Assembly (NCBI GenBank): GCA_036564135.1
Contig: DATCLC010000146.1
Location: 1-46,005, forward strand
Direction: 5' to 3'
DNA from: RSA11 sp036564135
Lineage (GTDB): Bacteria; Actinomycetota; Thermoleophilia; Solirubrobacterales; 70-9
Length of the DNA stretch: 46,005 nt
Shown here: positions 33,905 to 41,807 of the stretch, in pieces
Layout of the letters: every line of letters begins with the position of its first letter
Position numbering within the stretch: position 1 is the stretch's first letter
Program-made: the position numbers and the translations under genes
The notes under the pieces: model-generated
Told to the model about the DNA's origin: nothing
Database searches by the model: none
The model's input: only the letters and a program-made list of their open reading frames with translations

Positions 33905-34846
33905 ATGCCCGCCGTGCGCGCCGCGGTGTTGCACGAGCTCGGAGGAGTCCCACGGTACGGCGAGTTCGACGACCCTGTGGGGCGCGCCGACGGCGTCGTC
34001 GTGGACGTCACCCTCGCTGCCCTCAACCCCGTCGACATCGCCATCTCCACCGGCCTCATGCGCCCGGTCCAGCCACCCGCGGTCATGGGCGAGGAGGGGG
34101 TCGGCGCGTACGACGGACGGCGCGTCTACTTCCAGACGTGCCTGAAGCCGTTCGGCTCGTTCGCCGAGCGCACGCTCGTTGACCCCGAGACGCTCATCGA
34201 CGTGCCGGACGACGTGGACGACGGCCAGGCGCTCTGCCTGGGGATCGCCGGGATGGCCGCGTGGAACGCGCTCGAGTGGAGCGGGCGGCTCAAGCAGGGC
34301 GAGAGCGTGCTCGTGCTCGGCGCGAGCGGCGTCGTCGGCCAGCTCACCGTGCAGGCGGCGAAGATCCTCGGCGCGAGCCGAGTGGTCGCCGCCGCGCGCG
34401 ACGAGGGGATGCTCGCCCGCTGTCGCGAGCTCGGCGCGGACGCGACGGTCCACCTCGCCGGCACGCAGGAAGAGATCGCCGAGCGGCTGGCCGCCGAGGC
34501 CGGCGACGGTTACGACGTGGTGGTCGACGTGCTCTGGGGCGAGACCGCCGCCGCGGCCCTCCCCGCGCTCGCCTTCCGCGGCCGCTTCGTGCAGGTAGGC
34601 AACTCGGCCTCGCCGACCGCCGAGGTCTCATCCCGCGGCCTCCGCGTCAAGCTGGCCGAGATCCTCTTCTATTCCGACTACAGCCTCCCGCAGGAGGACA
34701 AGGCACGATCCTTCGCGCGGATGTGCGAGCACGCGGCCCGGGGCGAGCTGCGCGTCGAGGTTGAGGAGCTGCCGCTGAGCGAGGTGGCGAGCGCCTGGGA
34801 GCAGCAGCGCACGAGCCCGCACCGCAAGCTGCTCCTCCGCCCGTAG
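33905..34846 (+). CDS. MDR-family zinc-free oxidoreductase
   Basis: 313-aa medium-chain dehydrogenase/reductase. GroES-like N-terminus (DVTLAALNPVDIAISTG, GEEGVGAYDGRRVYF) and a Rossmann domain with VLVLGASGVVGQLTVQAAK, RVVAAARD and VDVLWGE. The catalytic-zinc cysteines of alcohol dehydrogenases are absent, so it is a quinone-reductase-like NADPH enzyme. ATG at 33905. Downstream it converges on the cupin gene with a 31-base gap that has no clear hairpin. Confidence 0.87.
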   Translation: MPAVRAAVLHELGGVPRYGEFDDPVGRADGVVVDVTLAALNPVDIAISTGLMRPVQPPAVMGEEGVGAYDGRRVYFQTCLKPFGSFAERTLVDPETLIDVPDDVDDGQALCLGIAGMAAWNALEWSGRLKQGESVLVLGASGVVGQLTVQAAKILGASRVVAAARDEGMLARCRELGADATVHLAGTQEEIAERLAAEAGDGYDVVVDVLWGETAAAALPALAFRGRFVQVGNSASPTAEVSSRGLRVKLAEILFYSDYSLPQEDKARSFARMCEHAARGELRVEVEELPLSEVASAWEQQRTSPHRKLLLRP

Positions 34847-34877
34847 CGCGGCCTCTTCACCGACCCGCGCCCGCGGA

Positions 34878-35309
34878 TCAAATCGGCTCGTCGTGCTGGC
34901 GCGCCAGCTCCGAGTCCTCCCAGAAGTCCGTGACCAGGGTCGCGTCCGTGCGGTCGTTCGCCACCGAGATCGCCCAGAGCTCGACCGGCTCGTCGCGCTC
35001 GTTGCGGTGGGAGCGCACCGTGCCGGGGGCCACCCGGACCACCGAACCCTCCGGCACCTCGCGGATCTCGTCGTCGAAGCGCATCGTGAGCGTCCCCCGG
35101 CTGACCAGGTAGAGCTCCTCGATCCGCTCGTGGTGATGACCGGTGCCCTGCTCGAAGTCCGAGTGCGGAGGGATGCGGATCAGCGTCATCGCCACCTGCT
35201 TGGCGCCGAGCGCGTCGCCCACCGGGCGGAACTCACCGGGGACGTCGGTGCCGGCGTAAACGTCCTTCACCTCGTCGGCATGGACGATCCAGAAGCCCAC
35301 CTCGGCCAT
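34878..35309 (-). CDS. Cupin-domain protein
   Basis: 143-aa cupin. Motif 1 GTGHHHERIEELYLVSRGTL (three His and Glu) and motif 2 VAPGTVRSHRNERDEPVEL. The N-terminal FWIVHADEVKDVYAGTDVPG and the C-terminal DATLVTDFWEDSELA are typical of a stand-alone actinobacterial family. It starts seven bases after the GerW gene, so the two probably form one unit. ATG start. Substrate not known. Confidence 0.85.
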   Translation of the reverse strand: MAEVGFWIVHADEVKDVYAGTDVPGEFRPVGDALGAKQVAMTLIRIPPHSDFEQGTGHHHERIEELYLVSRGTLTMRFDDEIREVPEGSVVRVAPGTVRSHRNERDEPVELWAISVANDRTDATLVTDFWEDSELARQHDEPI

Positions 35310-35316
35310 CGGCCCC

Positions 35317-35640
35317 TCACCTCCCCGCGATCCGCGCGAGCAACGCCACCGCCACGCCGACGAGCCCGACGCGCAGCACCAGCCCCGCGACGTCGATCGC
35401 TGGCTCCCAGCGCACGTTGCCGTTCTGGACGACGTACGCGCCGACGGGTCGGGCGCGCAGGCCGTAGCCGCCGCCTTCGCCGCTCGACCCGGACTGGTCG
35501 GCTCCCCCTCCGCCCCCGCCCCCGCCGCTCACCTCGGCGGCCGGGATGATCACGACGCCGTCGAGCTCGATCGGCTCGCCGTAGACCCGCCGTGCGGTGA
35601 GCGCGTCCTGCGCCTTGCTGACTACCTCCTGGATGTCCAT
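35317..35640 (-). CDS. GerW-like (YtfJ) protein
   Basis: 107-aa protein with the GerW signature: an N-terminal helix (DIQEVVSKAQDALTARRVYG), VVIIPAAEVSGG, an unusually long Gly/Ser-rich loop, YGLRARPVGAYVV, and a C-terminal hydrophobic helix (about 85-103) that may be membrane-embedded. GerW takes part in spore germination or coat assembly in Bacillus; in non-sporulating actinobacteria its role is unclear. ATG at 35640 with AAAGGAAGG upstream. It leads the cupin gene by seven bases. Confidence 0.88.
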   Translation of the reverse strand: MDIQEVVSKAQDALTARRVYGEPIELDGVVIIPAAEVSGGGGGGGGADQSGSSGEGGGYGLRARPVGAYVVQNGNVRWEPAIDVAGLVLRVGLVGVAVALLARIAGR

Positions 35641-35742
35641 CGCCTTCCTTTCGTCGTGGGCGTCGGTGACCCAGGTGTACAGCACTCGGGACCCCACCAA
35701 TAGGCTGCTTTCCCCACGGGCACCAAACGAAGGACGAAGGCC

Positions 35743-36681
35743 ATGCGCGCAATACGAGTGATCACCGAGGACGGTCCCGAGTCGGTGCGCCTGGAGGAGG
35801 TCGCGGAGCCGGAGGGCGAGCTCGTCGTGGCGGTGCGGGCGGCGGGCGTGTCGTTCCCGGACCTGCTGATGACTCGCGGCCTCTACCAGGTCCGCCAGGA
35901 GCTCCCCTTCACGCTTGGCTGGGAGGCCGCCGGCGACGTCGTGCGCGCCCCGCAGGACGGGCCCTTCCGCGAGGGGCAGCGCGTGATGACGCTCAGCTTC
36001 GGGGCGCACGCGGAGCTCGTGGCGGCGACCCCGGAGACGACGTTCCCGCTGCCGGATCGGCTCACCTACGAGGAGGGCGCCGCGCTCCCGCTCAACTACC
36101 TGACCGCGCTCGCGGCGCTCGAGCGTCGCGGCGGGCTGCGCGCCGGGGAGACAGTGCTCGTCCACGGCGCGGCCGGCGGGGTCGGCACGGCATCCGTACA
36201 GGTCGCCAAGGCCCTCGGCGCCCACGTGATCGCGGCCGTCTCCACCGAGGAGAAGGCCGCCGTCGCGCGCGAGGCCGGCGCGGACCAGGCGGTGGCAGGC
36301 GAGGACTTCCGCTCGCAGCTTCCCGGCCCCGTCGACCTGATCGTCGACCCCGTGGGCAACACCGAGCGCTTCAAGGAGAACCTGCGCGCGCTGCGCCCCG
36401 AGGGCCGCGTGATCGTCGTCGGCTTCACGTCCGGCGAGATCCCGGAGGTCCGGGTCAACCGGCTGCTCCTGCGCAACGTCGACGTGCGCGGGTGCTCGCT
36501 CGCCGTGTTCGCCGACGAGCCGGGTGGCACCCAGAAGGCCGCCGCGCGCCTCGGCGAGCTGGTCGAAACCGGCGCGATCCGCCCGCTCGTCGGCTCGGTC
36601 TACCCGCTGGGGGAGATCAAGGAGGCGCTCCGCGAGATCGACGAGCGCCGCGCCAAGGGCAAGGTGGTGGTTACGCCCTGA
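35743..36681 (+). CDS. NADPH:quinone-oxidoreductase-like MDR protein
   Basis: 312-aa zeta-crystallin-type reductase. VAVRAAGVSFPDLLMTRGLY, LGWEAAGDVV, ALPLNYLTALAALERRG and the NADPH motif VLVHGAAGGVGTASVQVAKA, with DLIVDPVGN and a C-terminal VYPLGEIKEALREID. No catalytic zinc ligands. ATG at 35743 with GAAGGACGAAGG upstream, divergent from the GerW gene. It is the second MDR protein within 3 kb; both may detoxify quinones or enones. Confidence 0.92.
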   Translation: MRAIRVITEDGPESVRLEEVAEPEGELVVAVRAAGVSFPDLLMTRGLYQVRQELPFTLGWEAAGDVVRAPQDGPFREGQRVMTLSFGAHAELVAATPETTFPLPDRLTYEEGAALPLNYLTALAALERRGGLRAGETVLVHGAAGGVGTASVQVAKALGAHVIAAVSTEEKAAVAREAGADQAVAGEDFRSQLPGPVDLIVDPVGNTERFKENLRALRPEGRVIVVGFTSGEIPEVRVNRLLLRNVDVRGCSLAVFADEPGGTQKAAARLGELVETGAIRPLVGSVYPLGEIKEALREIDERRAKGKVVVTP

Positions 36682-36864
36682 GCCGGGCGGACACCGGTTG
36701 GTCCCCTGCCCCGTGGTCCCCCGCGCGTGCTGCTACGGTGGTCGCATACAGCGATCCGGCATCCCCACAGTCAGTTCACGGCCGGTCGCGAGGGTGGAGA
36801 AGCCGATTCAGCGGGAGCCTCATCGGGCCCCTTGCCATCGGCGCAGGCAACGCGAAAGGTCCCC

Positions 36865-37218
36865 ATGTACGCAGAACAGGTCACCCCGCAGCTCGTCGTC
36901 GAGGTGCGTGACCAAGAGCGGGCGCGAATCGTGCGGCTCGCCGGCGAGCTCGACTTCGCCGCCTCCCCGCGCGTCGAGGCGATCGTTCGTGAGTGCGAGG
37001 AGAGCGGTGGGTCCCGTCTCGTCATCGACTTGCGGGAGCTCACGTTCATCGACTCGGCGGGCTTGCGCCTCCTGCTGATGGCCAACTGGCGCGCGAGCGC
37101 AGCCGGTCGCAAGCTCAGCATCACGCAGAGCCACGTCTCCGTGAAGCGGATGCTGGCGCTGACCGGGCTGGACGTGGAGCTGCACGTGCTCGATCCCGCT
37201 GAGGCCGCCGCGCTCTAG
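36865..37218 (+). CDS. STAS-domain anti-sigma-factor antagonist
   Basis: 117-aa single STAS domain of the SpoIIAA/RsbV type. Strand VVEVRDQERARIVRLAGELD, helix ASPRVEAIVREC, and the phosphorylation loop LTFIDSAGLRLL with Ser64. The ATG at 36865 was chosen because GAAAGG sits seven bases upstream. A paralogous STAS gene follows 214 bases later, with the phosphoserine at the same residue number. No cognate kinase or sigma factor gene is adjacent. Confidence 0.9.
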   Translation: MYAEQVTPQLVVEVRDQERARIVRLAGELDFAASPRVEAIVRECEESGGSRLVIDLRELTFIDSAGLRLLLMANWRASAAGRKLSITQSHVSVKRMLALTGLDVELHVLDPAEAAAL

Positions 37219-37267
37219 AACGGCGCCGCATTGCGCATCACCCTCGCTACGGGCAAAGACGCCCCCG

Positions 37268-37292
37268 GTTCTGCGGCTCGCAATGCGGGTAT
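37268..37292 (+). promoter_or_regulatory. Possible SigB/SigF-type promoter upstream of the second STAS gene
   Basis: GTTC (37268-37271) and GGGTAT (37287-37292) are 15 bases apart, matching the GTTt...GGGTAT layout of the SigB/SigF group except for one base. The transcript would have a leader of about 130 bases. A self-feeding stress circuit (antagonist raising its own sigma factor) is an inference. Confidence 0.5.
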
Positions 37293-37432
37293 GCCGGTGA
37301 TACGTTGAATGCAGCGGTTGACCCTCTCGCCCGCGGTATGGGGGCCGCCGTCCCGAATTGGGTCGGATCCGTCTGGGCCTTTCAAGGGCGCCTCACGTTC
37401 CCGGCGAAACCGTTCGATCGAAGGGTGTGCTC

Positions 37433-37804
37433 ATGCGCTGGGAAAGTGGCGCGCCGGAGCTGACCATCCAGGTCTTCGAGGACCCGGACCTGTACGTCGT
37501 CCGCCTCATCGGGGAGTTCGACGTCGCGTCGGCTGAGAAGGTGGACTCGATCCTGCGCGACTGCGAGCGCAGGGCACGCTCAACCGTGCTCGTCGACCTC
37601 GAGGACCTCGACTTCATAGACTCGACCGGGCTCAAGACCCTGCTCGAAGCGAAGCGGCGAGCCGAGGGGGACGGGCTCTTCCTCCGAGCAACCGGTTGCC
37701 GCGGCGCCGTCGCGAGGCTCCTCGAAGTGACCGGCGTCGACGGCGAGCTCGTCCTGCCGGCGTCCGGCAACGGTGGGCCGCGCTGGTTCGCAAACCTCGA
37801 TTGA
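37433..37804 (+). CDS. STAS-domain anti-sigma-factor antagonist (paralog)
   Basis: 123-aa STAS protein similar to the previous one: LTIQVFEDPDLYVVRLIGEFD, SAEKVDSILRDCERR, VDLEDLDFIDSTGLKTLL with Ser64, and a C-terminal LLEVTGVDGEL. ATG at 37433 with GAAGGG nine bases upstream. Its promoter candidate is of SigB/SigF type. It lies convergent with the copper ATPase gene, 95 bases away. Confidence 0.9.
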   Translation: MRWESGAPELTIQVFEDPDLYVVRLIGEFDVASAEKVDSILRDCERRARSTVLVDLEDLDFIDSTGLKTLLEAKRRAEGDGLFLRATGCRGAVARLLEVTGVDGELVLPASGNGGPRWFANLD

Positions 37805-37899
37805 GGCACTGCGCCACTGCGCCCGCACCGCGCGGGGCCCGAGAGCCCATGCTGCGCGAGATCGTCGAGCAGGTCACGGTCCGCCCGACTCCCCGATCC

Positions 37900-39978
37900 C
37901 TAGCCCTCCGGCAGCAGGCGGAGCCGACGCAGAAGCTGCGCGTTGATCGCGACCACCACCGTGGAGGCGCTCATCAGGACCGCGCCGACCGCGGGCGGCA
38001 GCACGAAGCCGACGGGCGCCAGCACGCCGGCCGCGAGCGGGATCGCCAGCGCGTTGTAGCCCGCGGCCCAGCCGAGGTTCTGCAGCATCTTGCGGTAGCC
38101 CGCCTCGGAGAGGCGGATCACGCCGACGACGCCGCGCGGGTCGCTCGACGCGAGCACGACGCCCGCCGACTGGATGGCGACGTCGGTGCCCGCGCCGATC
38201 GCGATACCGACGTCGGCGCGCGCCAGAGCCGGGGCGTCGTTCACCCCGTCCCCGACCATCGCAACGACGTGGCCGCGCCGCTGCAGCTCGGCGACGTGCG
38301 CGTCCTTGTCCTCGGGTAGCACCTCCGCGAACGTCTCGTCGATCCGGAGCTTTGCGGCGACGGCGTCGGCGACCTGACGCGCGTCGCCGGTGATCATCGC
38401 GACGCGCACGCCGCGGCGGTGGAGCTCGTCGACCGCCTCGCGGGCCTCGGGACGCACCTGGTCTGAGACCGCGAGCGCGCCCTCCACCCGGCCTTCGCGC
38501 ACGACGTAGAGCACGCCCGCGCCGCGGTCGCGCCAGCGCTCGACCGTGGGCGCGAGTCCCGCGGGCGGCGTCACGTCGAGCTCGGCGAGCAGCGCCGGGC
38601 CGCCGATCGCGACCTCGGCGCCCGCGACGCGCGCGCGCACCCCGCGGCCGGGGAGCGCCGTGAAATCCTCGGCCTCCGGCAGGCGGCCGTCGCGCTCGCG
38701 CGCCGCGGCCACGATCGCCCGCGCGACCGGGTGCTCGCTGGGCGCCTCGGCGGCGGCGGCGAGCGCGAGCAACGCTTCCTCGTCCCCGTCGGCGGCTGCG
38801 ATGTCGACCACGGCGTGCTCCCCGCGGGTGAGCGTGCCGGTCTTGTCGAAGAGGACCACGCCGACGCGGCGCATGCGCTCCAGCGCGAGCCGATCGCGGA
38901 CCAGCACCCCGGCACGCGCCGCGAGCGACGTGGAGATCGCGATCACGAGCGGGATCGCGAGGCCGAGCGCGTGCGGGCAGGAGATGACGAGAACCGTGAC
39001 CGTGCGCGTCACGGCCTCCCCAGGCTCGCCGATCCCGGCCCAGACCGCGAACGTCACCGCCCCGGCGATCGCGGCCACGTAGAAGAGCGCGGCCGCGGCG
39101 CGGTCGGCGAGCGCCTGTGCGCGCGAGCGCGAGGCCTGGGCCTCCGCGACGAGGCGCTGGATGCCGGCGAGCGCGGTGTCCTCGCCCACCGCCTCGACCC
39201 GGACCTGGAGCGCCGAGTCCGTGGCGACCGTGCCCGCGACGACGCGGTCGCCGCGGTCGCGAGCCACCGGCCACGACTCGCCGGTGATCATCGACTCGTC
39301 GATCGCAGCCGCCCCGTCCACGATCCGCCCGTCGGCGGGGATCCGACCGCCCGGCCGCACGAGCACGACGTCGCCCGGCTCCAGCGCGGCGATCGGCACC
39401 GTCTCCACGGCTCCGTCGCGGACCCGCTCGGCCTCGTCGGGAAGTAGCTCCGCGAGCGCCTCGAGCGCGCCGCGCGCTTGGCCAACGGCGCGCATCTCGA
39501 GCCAGTGCCCGAGCAGCATGATCACGATCAGCGCCGCGAGCTCCCACCAGAACTCGAGGTCGAAGAGGCCGAGCGCTGTCGCCGCGCTTGTCGCGAACGC
39601 GACGGTGATCGCGAGCGCGATCAGGGTCATCATCCCCGGCTGGCGGGCGCGGAGCTCGCCGACGCCGCCGGTCAAAAACGGTTGGCCGCCGTAGATGAAG
39701 ACGACGGTGCCGAAGGCGGGGGCCACGACCTCCTGAGCGCCCGTGACCTCGGGCAGCCCGAGCCAGTCGCGGATCATCGGCGAGAAGGCGAACACCGGAA
39801 CCGCCAGGGCGAGGGAGACCCAGAAGCGGCGCGCGAACTCGGCCGCGTGTTCGTGCTCGTGCGCGGCCCCAGCGTGGCCGTCCGGGTGCCCGCCGTGGCG
39901 GTGGTGGGTGTGGCCGCCGGGCCCGGCGGTCCCGTGGGCGTAGCCGCCGTGTCCGCTGGCTGGGACGGGCGGGAACAT
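37900..39978 (-). CDS. copB: CopB-type (CPH) copper-translocating P-type ATPase
   Basis: 692-aa P1B-type ATPase. Eleven histidines in the first 44 residues make a metal-binding tail; there is no CxxC MerR-like N-domain. Motifs: TGES (232-235), CPH in VISCPHALG (334-336), DKTGTLT at D378, and MVGDGVNDAPALARADVG. CPH instead of CPC and the His-rich tail mark the CopB/P1B-3 subgroup, which exports copper or silver. ATG at 39978. No CopZ or copper regulator is next to it; the SGNH hydrolase gene lies upstream on the same strand with a 67-base gap. Confidence 0.93.
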   Translation of the reverse strand: MFPPVPASGHGGYAHGTAGPGGHTHHRHGGHPDGHAGAAHEHEHAAEFARRFWVSLALAVPVFAFSPMIRDWLGLPEVTGAQEVVAPAFGTVVFIYGGQPFLTGGVGELRARQPGMMTLIALAITVAFATSAATALGLFDLEFWWELAALIVIMLLGHWLEMRAVGQARGALEALAELLPDEAERVRDGAVETVPIAALEPGDVVLVRPGGRIPADGRIVDGAAAIDESMITGESWPVARDRGDRVVAGTVATDSALQVRVEAVGEDTALAGIQRLVAEAQASRSRAQALADRAAAALFYVAAIAGAVTFAVWAGIGEPGEAVTRTVTVLVISCPHALGLAIPLVIAISTSLAARAGVLVRDRLALERMRRVGVVLFDKTGTLTRGEHAVVDIAAADGDEEALLALAAAAEAPSEHPVARAIVAAARERDGRLPEAEDFTALPGRGVRARVAGAEVAIGGPALLAELDVTPPAGLAPTVERWRDRGAGVLYVVREGRVEGALAVSDQVRPEAREAVDELHRRGVRVAMITGDARQVADAVAAKLRIDETFAEVLPEDKDAHVAELQRRGHVVAMVGDGVNDAPALARADVGIAIGAGTDVAIQSAGVVLASSDPRGVVGVIRLSEAGYRKMLQNLGWAAGYNALAIPLAAGVLAPVGFVLPPAVGAVLMSASTVVVAINAQLLRRLRLLPEG

Positions 39979-40045
39979 GCGCCCACACTACCCCCGTGAC
40001 GCGCCCGGTCGGGGCGGCGCCAGCGTGCCCGCGCGAGCTTGCGGC

Positions 40046-40765
40046 CTAGCGGCGCCTGCCCGTCACCGGGCAGCGGCGGATCGTGCGGACGAGCTGGCGG
40101 GCGCGTACCTCGTACCCCTGCGGGGTCGCGTGGACGCCGTCCTCTGAAAGCAGTTCCGGCCGGCGCTTGGTGATTCGCCGCCAGTCGAAGAGCGCGACGT
40201 TCGGCCGCTCCGCGATCCGGCGGATCACCTCGTTCAGGGGCTCGCGGCGATCCGGGTTGACCGTCGCGACGACCATGCAGCGCCACCGCTTGATCAGGCG
40301 GTGCGCCGCGCGCATGTTGCCGCGCAAAATCCATGGCTGCCGGTGGTCGTCGTTGCTACCGAGGTCGAAGACCACGACGCCGTGACGATCCCGCAGCCGC
40401 TTCCGCAGGACCTTGAGGCCCTCCGCGCTCGGGCGCCCGCGGCGGGCGAATACCTGGATTCGGTCGCCGAGGCGCTCCTTGAGATACGGGCCCGTGCCCA
40501 CCTCGAGGCTGTCGCCGATCACCAGGATCGGCACGCGCGCCGCGATCGGGTCGCGCTTACGGCCGCCCTTGTCCTTGGCCGACGCGACGCTGACTGCGCC
40601 CGCGCCCCGCTCGCCGGGATCGCCCGCCAGCACCGCTCCCGCTGGTTCCAGGTGGCGCGACTCCGCCTCGCGCACCGGCGTCGCGTCCGACAGCACAGCG
40701 ACGACGACGGCCAGCGCGGCCACGGCGAACACGAAGCTCCCCCACTTCCAATTTCCCATCCGCAT
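40046..40765 (-). CDS. Secreted or membrane-anchored SGNH/GDSL hydrolase
   Basis: 239-aa protein with an N-terminal hydrophobic segment (about 9-26) acting as anchor or signal. SGNH blocks: block I GDSLEVG, block III LGSND, and block V DGVHATPQGYEVRA with the catalytic Asp and His. The family includes acetyl-esterases and acyltransferase-associated domains that act on cell-wall glycans; a wall target is likely but unproven. ATG at 40765, with AGGGGA upstream. Confidence 0.88.
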   Translation of the reverse strand: MRMGNWKWGSFVFAVAALAVVVAVLSDATPVREAESRHLEPAGAVLAGDPGERGAGAVSVASAKDKGGRKRDPIAARVPILVIGDSLEVGTGPYLKERLGDRIQVFARRGRPSAEGLKVLRKRLRDRHGVVVFDLGSNDDHRQPWILRGNMRAAHRLIKRWRCMVVATVNPDRREPLNEVIRRIAERPNVALFDWRRITKRRPELLSEDGVHATPQGYEVRARQLVRTIRRCPVTGRRR

Positions 40766-40887
40766 CGAAATCCCCTGGCTAGAAGGCGCTCGCGGAGCGT
40801 CCCGCGATCAGGTCAAACCCGGCGGCTATCTAAGCAGCCGCGGCCGGGCGCGTTCACAGCCTCGCCGCGCGGGTCGGGGGCCGGACG

Positions 40888-41751
40888 TCAGGCCGCGGTC
40901 AGCGGGAGGGGAAGGCGCAGCTCGGTGGTCGGGGGCGCGGGGGCGGCCTCGGCGAGGCGGCGACCCGCGTCCGTCGAGGCCACGGGCTTGACCTCGAACA
41001 ACACGCCCGAGGGCTCGCGGAAGTAGATCGACGAGCCGGTGTGGCCGCGGCGCGCCCGGGTGACCCGCGCGCCCATGCCGATCACGCGCTGGCGCCAGGC
41101 AGCCTCGTCGCCGGGCGCGCAGGCCCAGGCGACATGGTGGATCGTGCCGGTCCCGGGCCGGGCGCGGCGCGGCCGCAGGGGCACGTCGATGCGGTATTCC
41201 ACCCGGCTCGGGCCATCACCGAGCGCGAGGTTCCGTTCGCTCAGCCCAGTGAAGCCGAGGCGCCCGGCGAGCAGGTCGCCGGTGGGCACTGGGTTGCGGG
41301 CGTAGGCGCGCACACCCGCGATACCGAGGATCGCGTGACGGTCGGCGCCGTCGCCCAGACCGGCAGCGTCGGGGTCGGCGATGAGCTCGTGCTGGACGCC
41401 ATCGGGGTCGCAGAAGTGCAGCGCGGGGCGCCGGCGGCGCGTGGACCGGAAGGCGATCACGGGCGTGCCCAGGGCGGGCAGGCGCTTCGACCAGTGGTCG
41501 AGTGCCGCGGGCGAGCCGACCCTCCAGATCACCCGGTAGATCCCGCCGTGGCCCGTACGGCCCGGGCGCTCCTCCGGGCGCACGTAGACGTGGAGCGCGC
41601 TGCCGTCGGGCGCGAGGAACTCGAGCGGGCGGTCGTCGCTCGTCGCGGCGACGCGCCCCTGCTCCAGGCCGAGGGTGGCGCCGTAGAAGGTTTCGACGAA
41701 CTCCCTGTTCGCCGCGATCGCGGCCACGTGATGGATCCCGAGGAGCCGCAT
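40888..41751 (-). CDS. VOC ring-cleaving-dioxygenase-like protein
   Basis: 287-aa protein with two VOC modules: N-terminal GIHHVAAIAANREFVETFYG with the first His and HVYVRPEE, and a second copy GTIHHVAWACAPGDEAAWRQ and SGVLFEVKP with the metal ligands. Matches the MhqO/'ring-cleaving dioxygenase' group that acts on hydroquinones. ATG at 41751 only 12 bases after a -10-like box. Divergent from the sulfatase gene over 56 bases, so they may share control. Confidence 0.88.
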   Translation of the reverse strand: MRLLGIHHVAAIAANREFVETFYGATLGLEQGRVAATSDDRPLEFLAPDGSALHVYVRPEERPGRTGHGGIYRVIWRVGSPAALDHWSKRLPALGTPVIAFRSTRRRRPALHFCDPDGVQHELIADPDAAGLGDGADRHAILGIAGVRAYARNPVPTGDLLAGRLGFTGLSERNLALGDGPSRVEYRIDVPLRPRRARPGTGTIHHVAWACAPGDEAAWRQRVIGMGARVTRARRGHTGSSIYFREPSGVLFEVKPVASTDAGRRLAEAAPAPPTTELRLPLPLTAA

Positions 41752-41756
41752 AGCGT

Positions 41757-41786
41757 ATTGTCTAGATTGTCGATGGATTTAGTCAA
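41757..41786 (-). promoter_or_regulatory. Promoter and direct repeat between VOC and sulfatase genes
   Basis: Minus strand TTGACT (41781-41786) and TAGACA (41759-41764) with a 16-base spacer drive the VOC gene. The plus strand shows a direct repeat ATTGTC-TAG-ATTGTC (41757-41771) overlapping the -10, a plausible repressor site. A MarR-type regulator would fit by analogy with other hydroquinone-dioxygenase genes, but none is present here. Confidence 0.55.
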
Positions 41787-41807
41787 GATATCACCGGAAG
41801 GAGCCCG

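Noticed and set aside
37219..37432. Additional small RNA between the two STAS genes
   Set aside because: Only a promoter candidate is seen; no terminator or stable fold stands out.
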